A stretch of 27,017 nt of DNA from RGIG8767 sp964487395 (GTDB lineage: Bacteria > Bacillota > Clostridia > Lachnospirales > Lachnospiraceae): assembly GCA_964487395.1 (NCBI GenBank), contig CAZAQH010000022.1, forward strand, positions 1 to 27,017, in the 5' to 3' direction. Under the pieces are notes generated by a model. The model was not told where the DNA came from. It did not search any database and saw only the letters and a program-made list of their open reading frames with translations. This document shows, in pieces, positions 7,463-13,697 of the stretch (the stretch's first letter is position 1; every line of letters starts with the position of its first letter). The position numbers and the translations under genes were made by a program.

Positions 7463-8215
7463 TTATACTGCATCTTTCTTTAATGTAATAATGATATCTC
7501 CAAACAAATTATCCTGCGAAATTAAGATAGTACCCATCTTCATCATTTCAAGAACAACTAAAAAAGTAACAATGATTTCCATTTTACTGTGCTGCTTTTC
7601 CAGCAATTCCCTAAAACTCATTTGGTCATGTGTTTTAATGTAATTTTCTATGTATATCATTTTTTCATCAAGATTTACTTCATCTTTTTCTATATTACCA
7701 AACTGACTTCTGACCGGATCTATTTTATCGCCTTGTCGTTTAATCGTTTCCTTGAAAATAGTATGAAGTTTTTTAAGATTCATATCCCCTAACAAGACTT
7801 CATAATCAAGCGGTTCCTGATACTGTGCAACTTCCTTGGGAATAGTAGGTCGTTTATATAAGTATTTTTCCGCATTAAACTGTCTGTCTTTTAATTCAAA
7901 AGACATATACTTATACATTTTATATTCCAAAAGCTTTTGTACCAGTTCGGCTCTTGGGTCTTCTTCCTCGCCTTCTTCATTCACTTCTTTGGGAAGAAGC
8001 ATTTTACATTTAATATCAAGCAGAGTTGCCGCCATTAGCAAAAACTCACTCATGATATTCATGTCTTCTGTTTCCATTTGTTTAATATAATCCAGATATT
8101 GTTCTGTAATTACAACAATCGGTATATCATAAATATCTATTTTGTTTTTATCAATCAGGTGCAGCAATAAATCAAGCGGCCCTTCAAAAACCTCTAACTT
8201 AACTGATAATGACAT
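7463..8215 (-). CDS. scpA: Segregation and condensation protein A (kleisin)
   Basis: This 250-residue kleisin bridges the SMC heads. The N-terminal hallmark VKLEVFEGPLDLLLHLIDKN is present, followed by the conserved DIYDIPIVVITEQYLDYI helix and MEFLLMAA-like segment (SEFLLMAATLLDIKCKMLLP). The C-terminal winged helix (VTFLVVLEMMKMGTILISQ) is typical. An AAGGA site precedes the ATG by 8 bases. It sits 48 bases after a metallophosphoesterase gene and directly before scpB, so the three are probably cotranscribed. Length and motifs are complete. Confidence 0.97.
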   Translation of the reverse strand: MSLSVKLEVFEGPLDLLLHLIDKNKIDIYDIPIVVITEQYLDYIKQMETEDMNIMSEFLLMAATLLDIKCKMLLPKEVNEEGEEEDPRAELVQKLLEYKMYKYMSFELKDRQFNAEKYLYKRPTIPKEVAQYQEPLDYEVLLGDMNLKKLHTIFKETIKRQGDKIDPVRSQFGNIEKDEVNLDEKMIYIENYIKTHDQMSFRELLEKQHSKMEIIVTFLVVLEMMKMGTILISQDNLFGDIIITLKKDAV

Positions 8216-8263
8216 TTTTTTATCCTTTTATTTTCACTTTTCATATTTTACTTAAAAAAAATA

Positions 8264-9121
8264 TTATTTGCAAGATTTAAGATGAACCATAATAAGTTCT
8301 CCCGGGTTAAAAATGCGAATAGGAATTGTATGCATTCCAAGACCACGGCTTACTATCATACTGCTTTTCTTTTCTTTAAAAAGTCCACCATCATACTTAG
8401 GGAACAATGTGCATTTAGGTGAAACAATGCCGCCTAAAAGTGGAAGGCGCATAACTCCACCATGCAGATGTCCCGATAAAACAAGGTCTGCTCCCGAGTA
8501 AGCATACTCTTTAAAGTAATCCGGATTGTGTGCAATATAAATCTGCATTTTCGATGAATCTGTTTTTCCTAAAAGTTGTGGTAAATATGCATCATTCATC
8601 TTCGTATTACGAAAACGCTTATAATATTTTCTGTCAATCATAACGCCCTGAATACGGATATTATTATCCTGTAATGTTATTGCGTCATTTTCCAATACCA
8701 CAACACCCATTTTTTTTAGTTGACTAATGTAATTATCATAAGCACTTCCATAGTTATCTTTATAAATTTTTATACGATATTCATGATTGCCAATCCCATA
8801 ATATACCGGATATTTACCTGTAAGCTGATGTAATAAAGTAAGTGGAATATCAAATTCACAGCCTGGCTTTGCCGTTAGCATATCTCCCGCCACTATAATT
8901 CCATCAGGGTTTAATTGTTTGATTTTTTGTATTAATCTATAGTTATCTTTTCCATATTGCTTATTATGCAAATCAGAAAGCAGTATGAAATTATAATCTT
9001 TTTTTATTTTATCATTGTTAATGGTGTATTCTCTTATAACAAAGCGATTCCCATCTATTATCATGACAAGTATCAATATAAGAAGTATTACCCCCATTAA
9101 TTCAAGAAAAAACATTAACAT
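8264..9121 (-). CDS. Membrane-anchored calcineurin-like metallophosphoesterase (YkuE/YaeI type)
   Basis: This 285-residue phosphoesterase has one N-terminal membrane anchor (about 5-24). All dimetal-site motifs are present in order: LSDLHNKQYG (DxH), AGDML (GD), GNHEYR (GNHE), IAHNPDYF (H) and SGHLHGG (GHxH). The family includes enzymes acting on membrane- or wall-linked phosphoesters; the substrate here is not determinable. The start at 9121 has AAGGAG 6 bases upstream. It lies 59 bases after one DacF-like gene and 48 bases before scpA, inside a wall/chromosome cluster, so an envelope role is plausible. Family secure, specificity unknown. Confidence 0.9.
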   Translation of the reverse strand: MLMFFLELMGVILLILILVMIIDGNRFVIREYTINNDKIKKDYNFILLSDLHNKQYGKDNYRLIQKIKQLNPDGIIVAGDMLTAKPGCEFDIPLTLLHQLTGKYPVYYGIGNHEYRIKIYKDNYGSAYDNYISQLKKMGVVVLENDAITLQDNNIRIQGVMIDRKYYKRFRNTKMNDAYLPQLLGKTDSSKMQIYIAHNPDYFKEYAYSGADLVLSGHLHGGVMRLPLLGGIVSPKCTLFPKYDGGLFKEKKSSMIVSRGLGMHTIPIRIFNPGELIMVHLKSCK

Positions 9122-9180
9122 GGAACTCTCCTTCCACTTGGCAAAACAGTACCTTACCTATCTTACCACATTATTTTTCA

Positions 9181-10347
9181 TCATAAAAGCATGGATTGAA
9201 AAACAAGTAAAAAATAATCTTTATATTCGGCCCTTTTTATATCTTCACTATACACAATTGCTACACTGCCTATTTTCTGTCCGTTCAAATAGTAATCTGC
9301 ATTTCCGGCCGCCGCTCCCTTTTTAACCGGTGCTGACACCGATTCCGGCAGAACAAGTTTTTTTTCTATATTTTCAAGACTATTTCCATTTATATCCAAA
9401 TAGCGAAATTCTTTTTCATATTCCACTTGTACATTCTGCTGTATGGAGTCTTCTATTTTTATCTTATCAAGTGCCTCTTCATTTTTATCATGATATACCT
9501 GACTTACACTATAACCATAATCGAGTAATGTTCTTGCATCCTGAAAACGCACCTTGTAATCCGGTGCTCCCATAACTACGGCAATTAAATCAATTCCATT
9601 ATGATTGGCTGTTGCACTGAGACAGTATTTTGCCTTGGACGTGGAACCGGTTTTAAGTCCTGTCGCATAGGGATATTGTTTTAAAAGCTTATTAGTACTT
9701 GATAATGTGAAGGTTTCGCTGCCCTTATTGGTATTCTGTACAATGTCTTCCATCCAGATTTTCGTGTAATTAAAAACTTGTGGATAACGGGTAATTAATT
9801 CTCTTGAAATTATAGCAACATCTCTTGCTGTCGTGTAATGAGAATCTGAATCGCTTAAACCGCTGCAATCCTCAAAATTGGTGTTTTCAAGTGAAAGTTC
9901 TTTCGCTTTCAGGTTCATTTTTGCTACGAATTCCATTTCACTTCCCGCTATTTTTTCAGCAAGTGCAACCGATGCATCATTTCCGCTTGCAACAGCTACG
10001 CATTTTATTAATGTCTCTACTGTCTGTATTTCCCCTTCCTCTAAAAAGACCTGCGAACCTCCCATGGATTTTACATATGCACTTGTAATTACTTCATCGT
10101 CTGGCTTCAGTTGTCCCTTTTCTAATTCTTCAAAAACAAGAAGTAAAGTCATTATTTTCGTAATGCTTGCCGGACTTCTCCTTTCATCCGCATTATTTTC
10201 ATAAATAATCTGACCGGTAGAAGCCTCCATCAAGATACAGGATGGAGCCTGAATACCATCTGGTGCAGCCAATAAAAACATAGAATTTTTTAGATATACT
10301 GGAATAATAATGCATAATAAAGCAATGTGTTTTATAATTCGGCCCAA
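9181..10347 (-). CDS. D-alanyl-D-alanine carboxypeptidase, DacF/PBP5 family (copy 2), probable TTG start
   Basis: This 388-residue S11 peptidase has a signal peptide (GRIIKHIALLCIIIPVYL), SITK (S61-K64), SGN (S121-N123) and KTG (K232-G234), then a PBP5-like C-terminal domain. The TTG at 10347 is preferred because a GAGGTG site lies 6 bases upstream and translation from it gives a clean signal peptide. The in-frame ATG at 10380 has no ribosome site. The frame stays open to 10542, but that part lies inside the IS66 end. The insertion lies 75 bases upstream of the TTG, leaving little native promoter; no convincing promoter was found there. It is followed by the metallophosphoesterase and scpAB. 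The family is certain; the start is likely rather than certain. Confidence 0.9.
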   Translation of the reverse strand: MGRIIKHIALLCIIIPVYLKNSMFLLAAPDGIQAPSCILMEASTGQIIYENNADERRSPASITKIMTLLLVFEELEKGQLKPDDEVITSAYVKSMGGSQVFLEEGEIQTVETLIKCVAVASGNDASVALAEKIAGSEMEFVAKMNLKAKELSLENTNFEDCSGLSDSDSHYTTARDVAIISRELITRYPQVFNYTKIWMEDIVQNTNKGSETFTLSSTNKLLKQYPYATGLKTGSTSKAKYCLSATANHNGIDLIAVVMGAPDYKVRFQDARTLLDYGYSVSQVYHDKNEEALDKIKIEDSIQQNVQVEYEKEFRYLDINGNSLENIEKKLVLPESVSAPVKKGAAAGNADYYLNGQKIGSVAIVYSEDIKRAEYKDYFLLVFQSMLL

Positions 10348-10414
10348 GGAAAACACCTCGCACTTTCTTATTTCATTCATATGAATTATTCTAAGGAAAT
10401 ATGCAAAACAAAGA

Positions 10415-10422
10415 ATTAGAAA
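10415..10422. repeat. IS66 target-site duplication, left copy
   Basis: ATTAGAAA directly abuts the left end of the element and is repeated exactly at 13326-13333. An 8-bp duplication is the known hallmark of IS66-family insertion. Confidence 0.95.
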
Positions 10423-10443
10423 GTAAGCGCAAAGTGTTAGGGT
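10423..10443 (+). repeat. IS66 left terminal inverted repeat
   Basis: 21 bases starting GTAAGCGCAAAGTGTTAGGG, exactly complementary to 13305-13325. Beyond it five positions differ, then TAAAAA matches again. Confidence 0.95.
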
Positions 10444-10446
10444 GGA

Positions 10447-10475
10447 TTTAAAAACTCCCCAAATTGTTCCATAAT
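10447..10475 (+). promoter_or_regulatory. Candidate promoter of the IS66 tnp genes
   Basis: TTTAAA (10447-10452), a 17-base spacer, then CATAAT (10470-10475), directly inside the left inverted repeat and about 95 bases before tnpA. The two repeat copies at 10489-10509 and 10534-10548 would lie in the leader. The match is moderate. Confidence 0.3.
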
Positions 10476-10488
10476 AGATAGAAATGAT

Positions 10489-10509
10489 AGATGCGAGCAT
10501 TTCACTCCA
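10489..10509 (+). repeat. IS66 subterminal repeat, left copy 1
   Basis: AGATGCGAGCATTTCACTCC plus one base. Its reverse complement matches 13244-13264 at 19 of 21 positions. It lies 66 bases from the left end of the element, mirroring the 61-base offset at the right end, so it is a likely transposition-protein binding site. Confidence 0.7.
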
Positions 10510-10533
10510 GTTCTGCACTGGAAACTTAGTAAG

Positions 10534-10548
10534 TGCGAGCACTTTACT
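10534..10548 (+). repeat. IS66 subterminal repeat, left copy 2
   Basis: TGCGAGCACTTTACT is the exact reverse complement of 13247-13261 and a direct partial repeat of copy 1 at 10489-10509. It sits just upstream of the tnpA ribosome site, so protein binding here could also control expression. Confidence 0.65.
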
Positions 10549-10569
10549 ACAATTATGGAGGATACTAAC

Positions 10570-10983
10570 ATGTCAAAAGTCAGAAGAAAACGAACATCAT
10601 CAGAACAACAGTACCGTTATCTAATGGAATGTCGTTCCAGTGGTCTCTCCGATCAGCAGTGGTGCAGAGAAAAAGGCATCGAACCCAGTACTTTCTATAA
10701 CTGGGTAAGCAGACTACGCAAACAGGGAACTTACGACATTCCAGAGCCTTGCCATGCAGGGGAATTTACTCCTGCTCCAATACAGGATGTGGTAAAACTG
10801 GATATATTTCCGGAAAAGTCTTATGATTTTCCATCTCCACAATCTCCACAGCATCAAAATCAAAATAATGCATTATCCACTATTGAGATTTCGCTTGGCG
10901 ATACAACTATCCGTATTTCCAATGAGGCTGACCCCCTTCTGCTAACGCAGGTGATGAGATGCCTGGGACATGCCTCGTGTTAG
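10570..10983 (+). CDS. tnpA: IS66 accessory protein TnpA (helix-turn-helix)
   Basis: This 137-residue small protein of the IS66 set is needed for transposition in characterised members and probably binds DNA. A basic N-terminus is followed by a helix-turn-helix resembling other IS66 OrfA proteins (GLSDQQWCREKGIEPSTFYN, then WVSRLRKQG), a variable middle and a C-terminal segment (TTIRISNEADPLLLTQVMR). The ATG at 10570 is chosen because GGAGG lies 8 bases upstream; the in-frame ATG at 10555 overlaps that site. The 3' end overlaps tnpB by 25 bases, as is common in IS66 and suggestive of translational coupling. Confidence 0.9.
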   Translation: MSKVRRKRTSSEQQYRYLMECRSSGLSDQQWCREKGIEPSTFYNWVSRLRKQGTYDIPEPCHAGEFTPAPIQDVVKLDIFPEKSYDFPSPQSPQHQNQNNALSTIEISLGDTTIRISNEADPLLLTQVMRCLGHASC

Positions 10984-11327
10984 GCGATATCACGGTTGCA
11001 AATGAAATTTATATTGTTTGTAACTATACGGATATGAGAAAGTCCATAGATGGATTATGTACTATTGTCAGAGACAAACTTTCTTTTGAACCTGACAGTA
11101 AATCTGCCATTTACCTTTTCTGCGGAAAACGGTGCGACAGAATCAAAGTCCTTCTACACGAACCGGATGGTTTCGTGCTCTTATATAAAAGGCTGAATGT
11201 AGAATCAGGTCGTTACCGTTGGCCTCGAAAAAGCGATGAAGTGAAAAGCATCACATGGCGTCAGCTTGATTGGCTCCTAAGTGGCCTTGACATAGAACAA
11301 CCCAAGGCGATTCGTACCGCAAGTTAA
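10959..11327 (+). CDS. tnpB: IS66 accessory protein TnpB
   Basis: This 122-residue protein belongs to the IS66 Orf2 family (unrelated to the Cas12-like TnpB). Family landmarks are present: YTDMRKSIDGLCTIVRDKL, AIYLFCGKRCDRIKVLLHEP, DGFVLLYKRLNVESGRYRWP and the ending ITWRQLDWLLSGLDIE. Its exact role is unknown, but it is required for full transposition in studied elements. The ATG at 10959 follows AGGTG at a 5-base gap; an in-frame GTG at 10977, overlapping the tnpA stop, is an alternative. Length is normal and the frame is intact. Confidence 0.93.
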   Translation: MPGTCLVLGDITVANEIYIVCNYTDMRKSIDGLCTIVRDKLSFEPDSKSAIYLFCGKRCDRIKVLLHEPDGFVLLYKRLNVESGRYRWPRKSDEVKSITWRQLDWLLSGLDIEQPKAIRTAS

Positions 11328-11607
11328 AATTTTTTCGTCAAAGTGCCGAAATTTTTGGCACCTACAGAGTCAGCAAATGTGGATAATCAAACGATTTATA
11401 AGTTCAGTATGAATAAGTCGCTTTGTACTGTTGTTTTTTGTGTGTGTCAGGGACCTTTATCACCTGGAACAGCATCGATAATACCCTTTCTTTTACAAAA
11501 TAACAGAGTTATCCACCGTCATTTTGACGGAAGTAAAAAGCCTGTAAATTCGCTTTTTCAAACTATTTTTGATAGAATATCAATAGCAAAGAAAAAGGAG
11601 AATGCAG
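11328..11607 (+). other. Unusually long, structured spacer between tnpB and tnpC
   Basis: 280 bases without a convincing gene. It contains three hairpins: GTGCC/GGCAC (11343-11361, 8 bp counting G-T), CCGTCA/TGACGG with a 3-base loop (11516-11530), and TTGATA/TATCAA with a 3-base loop (11569-11583). The last lies 11 bases before the tnpC ribosome site. TAGAAT at 11573-11578 could be a -10, but no good -35 accompanies it. No T-run makes any of the hairpins a clear terminator. Confidence 0.5.
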
Positions 11608-13251
11608 ATGGCATCAGGCGCAAAAGATATTCAGTTTCTGGAACTGAAAGATACAATCTCACAACTGAATACGACTATCAAAGCACAAAGTGACCTGATT
11701 ATCTCTCTGCAGAAAAGTCTGGAAGAAAGAAATGCAAATGATGATAAAAAAGACCGTATCATAGCAGATCTTCAGGCACAACTTGAATACTTTAAACAAA
11801 AGTTATTTGGCAGTTCCAGTGAAAGAAGAATGGATCTTCCCGGACAGCTTACTCTATTTGAACCGGCAGATGATGAAAGAATACCAGTCATCATTGAACC
11901 GGAAATCATAGAAGTCCAAACTCATAAAAGAGAACGTAAGGTCAAAATGACATACGAGGAACAGTTTGAAAATCTTCCGGTAGAAGAAGTGATTGTTGAC
12001 ACACTCTCTGTCGAAGATAAAATCTGTTCTGCATGTGGAACCGAAATGGTTCCAATCGGACATGAAAAAATCCGTACAGAACTTAAGTTTACACCTGCAA
12101 AACTTGTAAGGATTGATTACCTTGCAACAACCTATGAATGCCCTTCCTGCAAAAACACGGAAGAACCTCAGTTCATTAAGGATGAAGGTGTCCCGGCTCT
12201 GATTCCCGGAAGCTATGTTTCGGCATCGCTTGCTTCACATGTAATGTATGGCAAGTATGTGGATGCCCTTCCACTTTACAGACAGGAAAAAGATCTGGAA
12301 CTGTTAGGTGTAAAAATCAGCAGGGCCACAATGGCAAACTGGATTATCATATGCTCCCGGGAATATCTTCAGGTTATGTATGACTATTTCCACAGACAGC
12401 TGCTGAAACGACGTTTTTTTATGGCAGATGAAACACCTGTGCAGATTTTAAAAGAACCTGACCGCCGTGCTCAGAGCAAATCTTATGTATGGCTTATGCG
12501 TTCCGGCGAAGACCGACTGCACAAAATCATCCTTTATCACTATACACCTACCAGAGCAGGCGAAAATGCCGTTCAGTTTTTAAAAGGTGCTGAATCCGGA
12601 TACTACCTGATGGTGGATGGCTATACCGGATACAACAAGTTAAAGGATATCAAAAGGTGTTGCTGCTATGCCCATATCAGGAGATATCTGATAGAAGCCA
12701 TTCCAAAAGGGCATGATAAGGATTATACAGATCCGGCAGTTCAGGGAGTCCTGTACTGCGATAAACTGTTCGAGTATGAACGGTCTTATAAGGAAAAAGG
12801 CCTTTCTTATACTCAGATTTACAAAAGACGTCTCAGGGATGAAAAGCCTGTTATAGAGGCCTTTTTGTGCTGGCTTGACAGCCAGAAAATGCCAAAGGGA
12901 GACCGAATGACAAGAGCCATTACCTATATTCAAAACCGCAGAGACACTTTGATGACTTATCTGGAAGATGGCCGTTGCAGCTTGAGCAACAACTTAAGCG
13001 AGAATTCTATCAGCCCCATAACTTTGGGGAGAAAGAATTGGCTGTTCTGTGATTCTCAGGATGGAGCAAAGGCCAGCATGGTTGTTTATACCATGGTGGA
13101 AATGGCAAAGGCTCATAGCCTAAACCCATACAAATATCTGAACTACCTTCTGGAAAACAGGCCAGACAAGGAAATGTCAGATGAAGACCTTGATCATCTC
13201 GCTCCATGGAGTGAGATGTCAAAAAACGCATGTAGCATTAAATTGGAGTAA
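11608..13251 (+). CDS. tnpC: IS66 transposase TnpC (DDE enzyme)
   Basis: This 547-residue transposase catalyses IS66 movement. The order is an N-terminal coiled coil (about 10-68, rich in leucine heptads), a zinc-ribbon with CSAC (C140, C143) and CPSC (C178, C181), then the DDE core with D274 (FMADETPVQIL), D337 (YLMVDGYTGY) and E465 (SNNLSENSI). The IS66 C-terminal domain follows (AHSLNPYKYLNYLLENRP). The ATG at 11608 is preferred over 11602 because AAGGAG then lies 7 bases upstream. The stop codon lies within the right subterminal repeat. All catalytic residues are present and the length is full, so it is probably active. Confidence 0.96.
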   Translation: MASGAKDIQFLELKDTISQLNTTIKAQSDLIISLQKSLEERNANDDKKDRIIADLQAQLEYFKQKLFGSSSERRMDLPGQLTLFEPADDERIPVIIEPEIIEVQTHKRERKVKMTYEEQFENLPVEEVIVDTLSVEDKICSACGTEMVPIGHEKIRTELKFTPAKLVRIDYLATTYECPSCKNTEEPQFIKDEGVPALIPGSYVSASLASHVMYGKYVDALPLYRQEKDLELLGVKISRATMANWIIICSREYLQVMYDYFHRQLLKRRFFMADETPVQILKEPDRRAQSKSYVWLMRSGEDRLHKIILYHYTPTRAGENAVQFLKGAESGYYLMVDGYTGYNKLKDIKRCCCYAHIRRYLIEAIPKGHDKDYTDPAVQGVLYCDKLFEYERSYKEKGLSYTQIYKRRLRDEKPVIEAFLCWLDSQKMPKGDRMTRAITYIQNRRDTLMTYLEDGRCSLSNNLSENSISPITLGRKNWLFCDSQDGAKASMVVYTMVEMAKAHSLNPYKYLNYLLENRPDKEMSDEDLDHLAPWSEMSKNACSIKLE

Positions 13252-13264
13252 AGTGCTCGCATCT
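13244..13264 (-). repeat. IS66 subterminal repeat, right copy, overlapping the tnpC stop
   Basis: TGGAGTAAAGTGCTCGCATC plus one base, inverted relative to the copies at 10489-10509 (19/21) and 10534-10548 (15/15). The TAA stop of tnpC (13249-13251) lies inside it. Confidence 0.7.
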
Positions 13265-13298
13265 CCTAATTCTCGCAAGAGAGTTAGGAATGCTTTTT
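13264..13298 (+). terminator. Hairpin after tnpC, probable terminator
   Basis: TCCTAATTCTC (13264-13274) pairs with GAGAGTTAGGA (13279-13289) through one T-G wobble, closed by a GCAA (GNRA-type) loop. A short T-run follows at 13294-13298, five bases on, so termination may be imperfect. The direct repeat TTAGGAAT at 13284-13291 and 13297-13304 overlaps it. Confidence 0.55.
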
Positions 13299-13304
13299 AG
13301 GAAT

Positions 13305-13325
13305 ACCCTAACACTTTGCGCTTAC
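13305..13325 (-). repeat. IS66 right terminal inverted repeat
   Basis: 21 bases exactly complementary to 10423-10443, ending the element directly before the ATTAGAAA duplication. Confidence 0.95.
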
Positions 13326-13333
13326 ATTAGAAA
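13326..13333. repeat. IS66 target-site duplication, right copy
   Basis: ATTAGAAA, identical to 10415-10422. On the minus strand it reads TTTCTAAT and forms the T-tract of the rpsU terminator. Confidence 0.95.
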
Positions 13334-13360
13334 AGCCCTTGATATAATATCAAGGGCTTT
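13328..13360 (-). terminator. Rho-independent terminator of rpsU
   Basis: A perfect 14-bp inverted repeat (13332-13345 and 13347-13360, AAAGCCCTTGATAT and its complement), followed on the minus strand by CTTTTCTAAT. It starts 11 bases after the rpsU stop. The IS66 insertion point is in its T-tract, and the duplicated target leaves the rpsU-side tract intact. Confidence 0.88.
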
Positions 13361-13370
13361 CATGATTGAT

Positions 13371-13547
13371 TTAGTTATATTTACGTTTTCTTGCAGCTTC
13401 AGATTTCTTTTTACGTCTTACACTTGGTTTCTCATAATGCTCTCTTTTACGGATTTCCTGCTGAATACCCGCTTTAGCACAACTTCTCTTGAAACGACGT
13501 AAAGCGCTATCTAAAGTCTCGTTTTCTTTTACGATTACGTTTGACAT
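13371..13547 (-). CDS. rpsU: Small ribosomal subunit protein bS21
   Basis: This 58-residue basic protein of the 30S subunit acts in translation initiation. Translation gives MSNVIVKENETLDSALRRFK, then RSCAKAGIQQEIRKREHYEK and a Lys/Arg-rich tail ending KRKYN, a textbook bS21. Ribosome sites (GGGAGG 13 bases upstream and AGGTG 6 bases upstream) precede the ATG at 13547. It has its own strong promoter (13634-13661) and a strong terminator (13328-13360), so it is a single-gene unit between alaS and the cell-wall cluster, now bounded on one side by the IS66 element. Confidence 0.98.
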   Translation of the reverse strand: MSNVIVKENETLDSALRRFKRSCAKAGIQQEIRKREHYEKPSVRRKKKSEAARKRKYN

Positions 13548-13633
13548 TTTTTACACCTAACCTCCCTTCAGTCCCTTCCTAGTAACTCTGACTGATTTGG
13601 GTTTATTTGCGCATTTCTATATGCACAATAAAT

Positions 13634-13661
13634 ATTATATCAAAAAAATGATTTTCGTCAA
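13634..13661 (-). promoter_or_regulatory. rpsU promoter
   Basis: TTGACG (13656-13661), 16 bases, then consensus TATAAT (13634-13639) on the minus strand. The implied leader is about 78 bases. It contains a possible TCAGTC/GACTGA stem at about 13569-13596 near the ribosome site, a candidate but unproven control element. Confidence 0.75.
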
Positions 13662-13697
13662 CCAATTTTTTCAAATAATTTAATTAAAAGTGGTTTT

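Larger units (their letters stand above)
10423..13325 (+). mobile_element. Complete IS66-family insertion sequence, 2903 bp
   Basis: The element has perfect 21-bp terminal inverted repeats (10423-10443 and 13305-13325) that begin GTAAGCGCAAAGTG; a GTAA start is typical of IS66. It is flanked by 8-bp direct repeats (ATTAGAAA) and carries tnpA, tnpB and a full-length tnpC in order on the plus strand. It also has 21-bp subterminal inverted repeats. No frameshift or stop was seen, so it may be mobile. It sits between the rpsU terminator and a dacF-type gene, both transcribed toward the left. Confidence 0.97.

Noticed and set aside
10348..10542. N-terminal extension of the second carboxypeptidase into the IS66 end
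   Set aside because: The extension is encoded largely by the insertion sequence, and the ATGs at 10542 and 10380 have no ribosome site, while the TTG at 10347 does.
11343..11693. 116-codon open frame spanning the tnpB-tnpC spacer
   Set aside because: No ribosome site, no family resemblance, low-complexity hydrophobic composition and overlap with the true tnpC start; treated as chance.
13290..13502. Open frame on the plus strand opposite rpsU
   Set aside because: Starts in the IS end and runs antisense to a certain ribosomal protein gene; no ribosome site.
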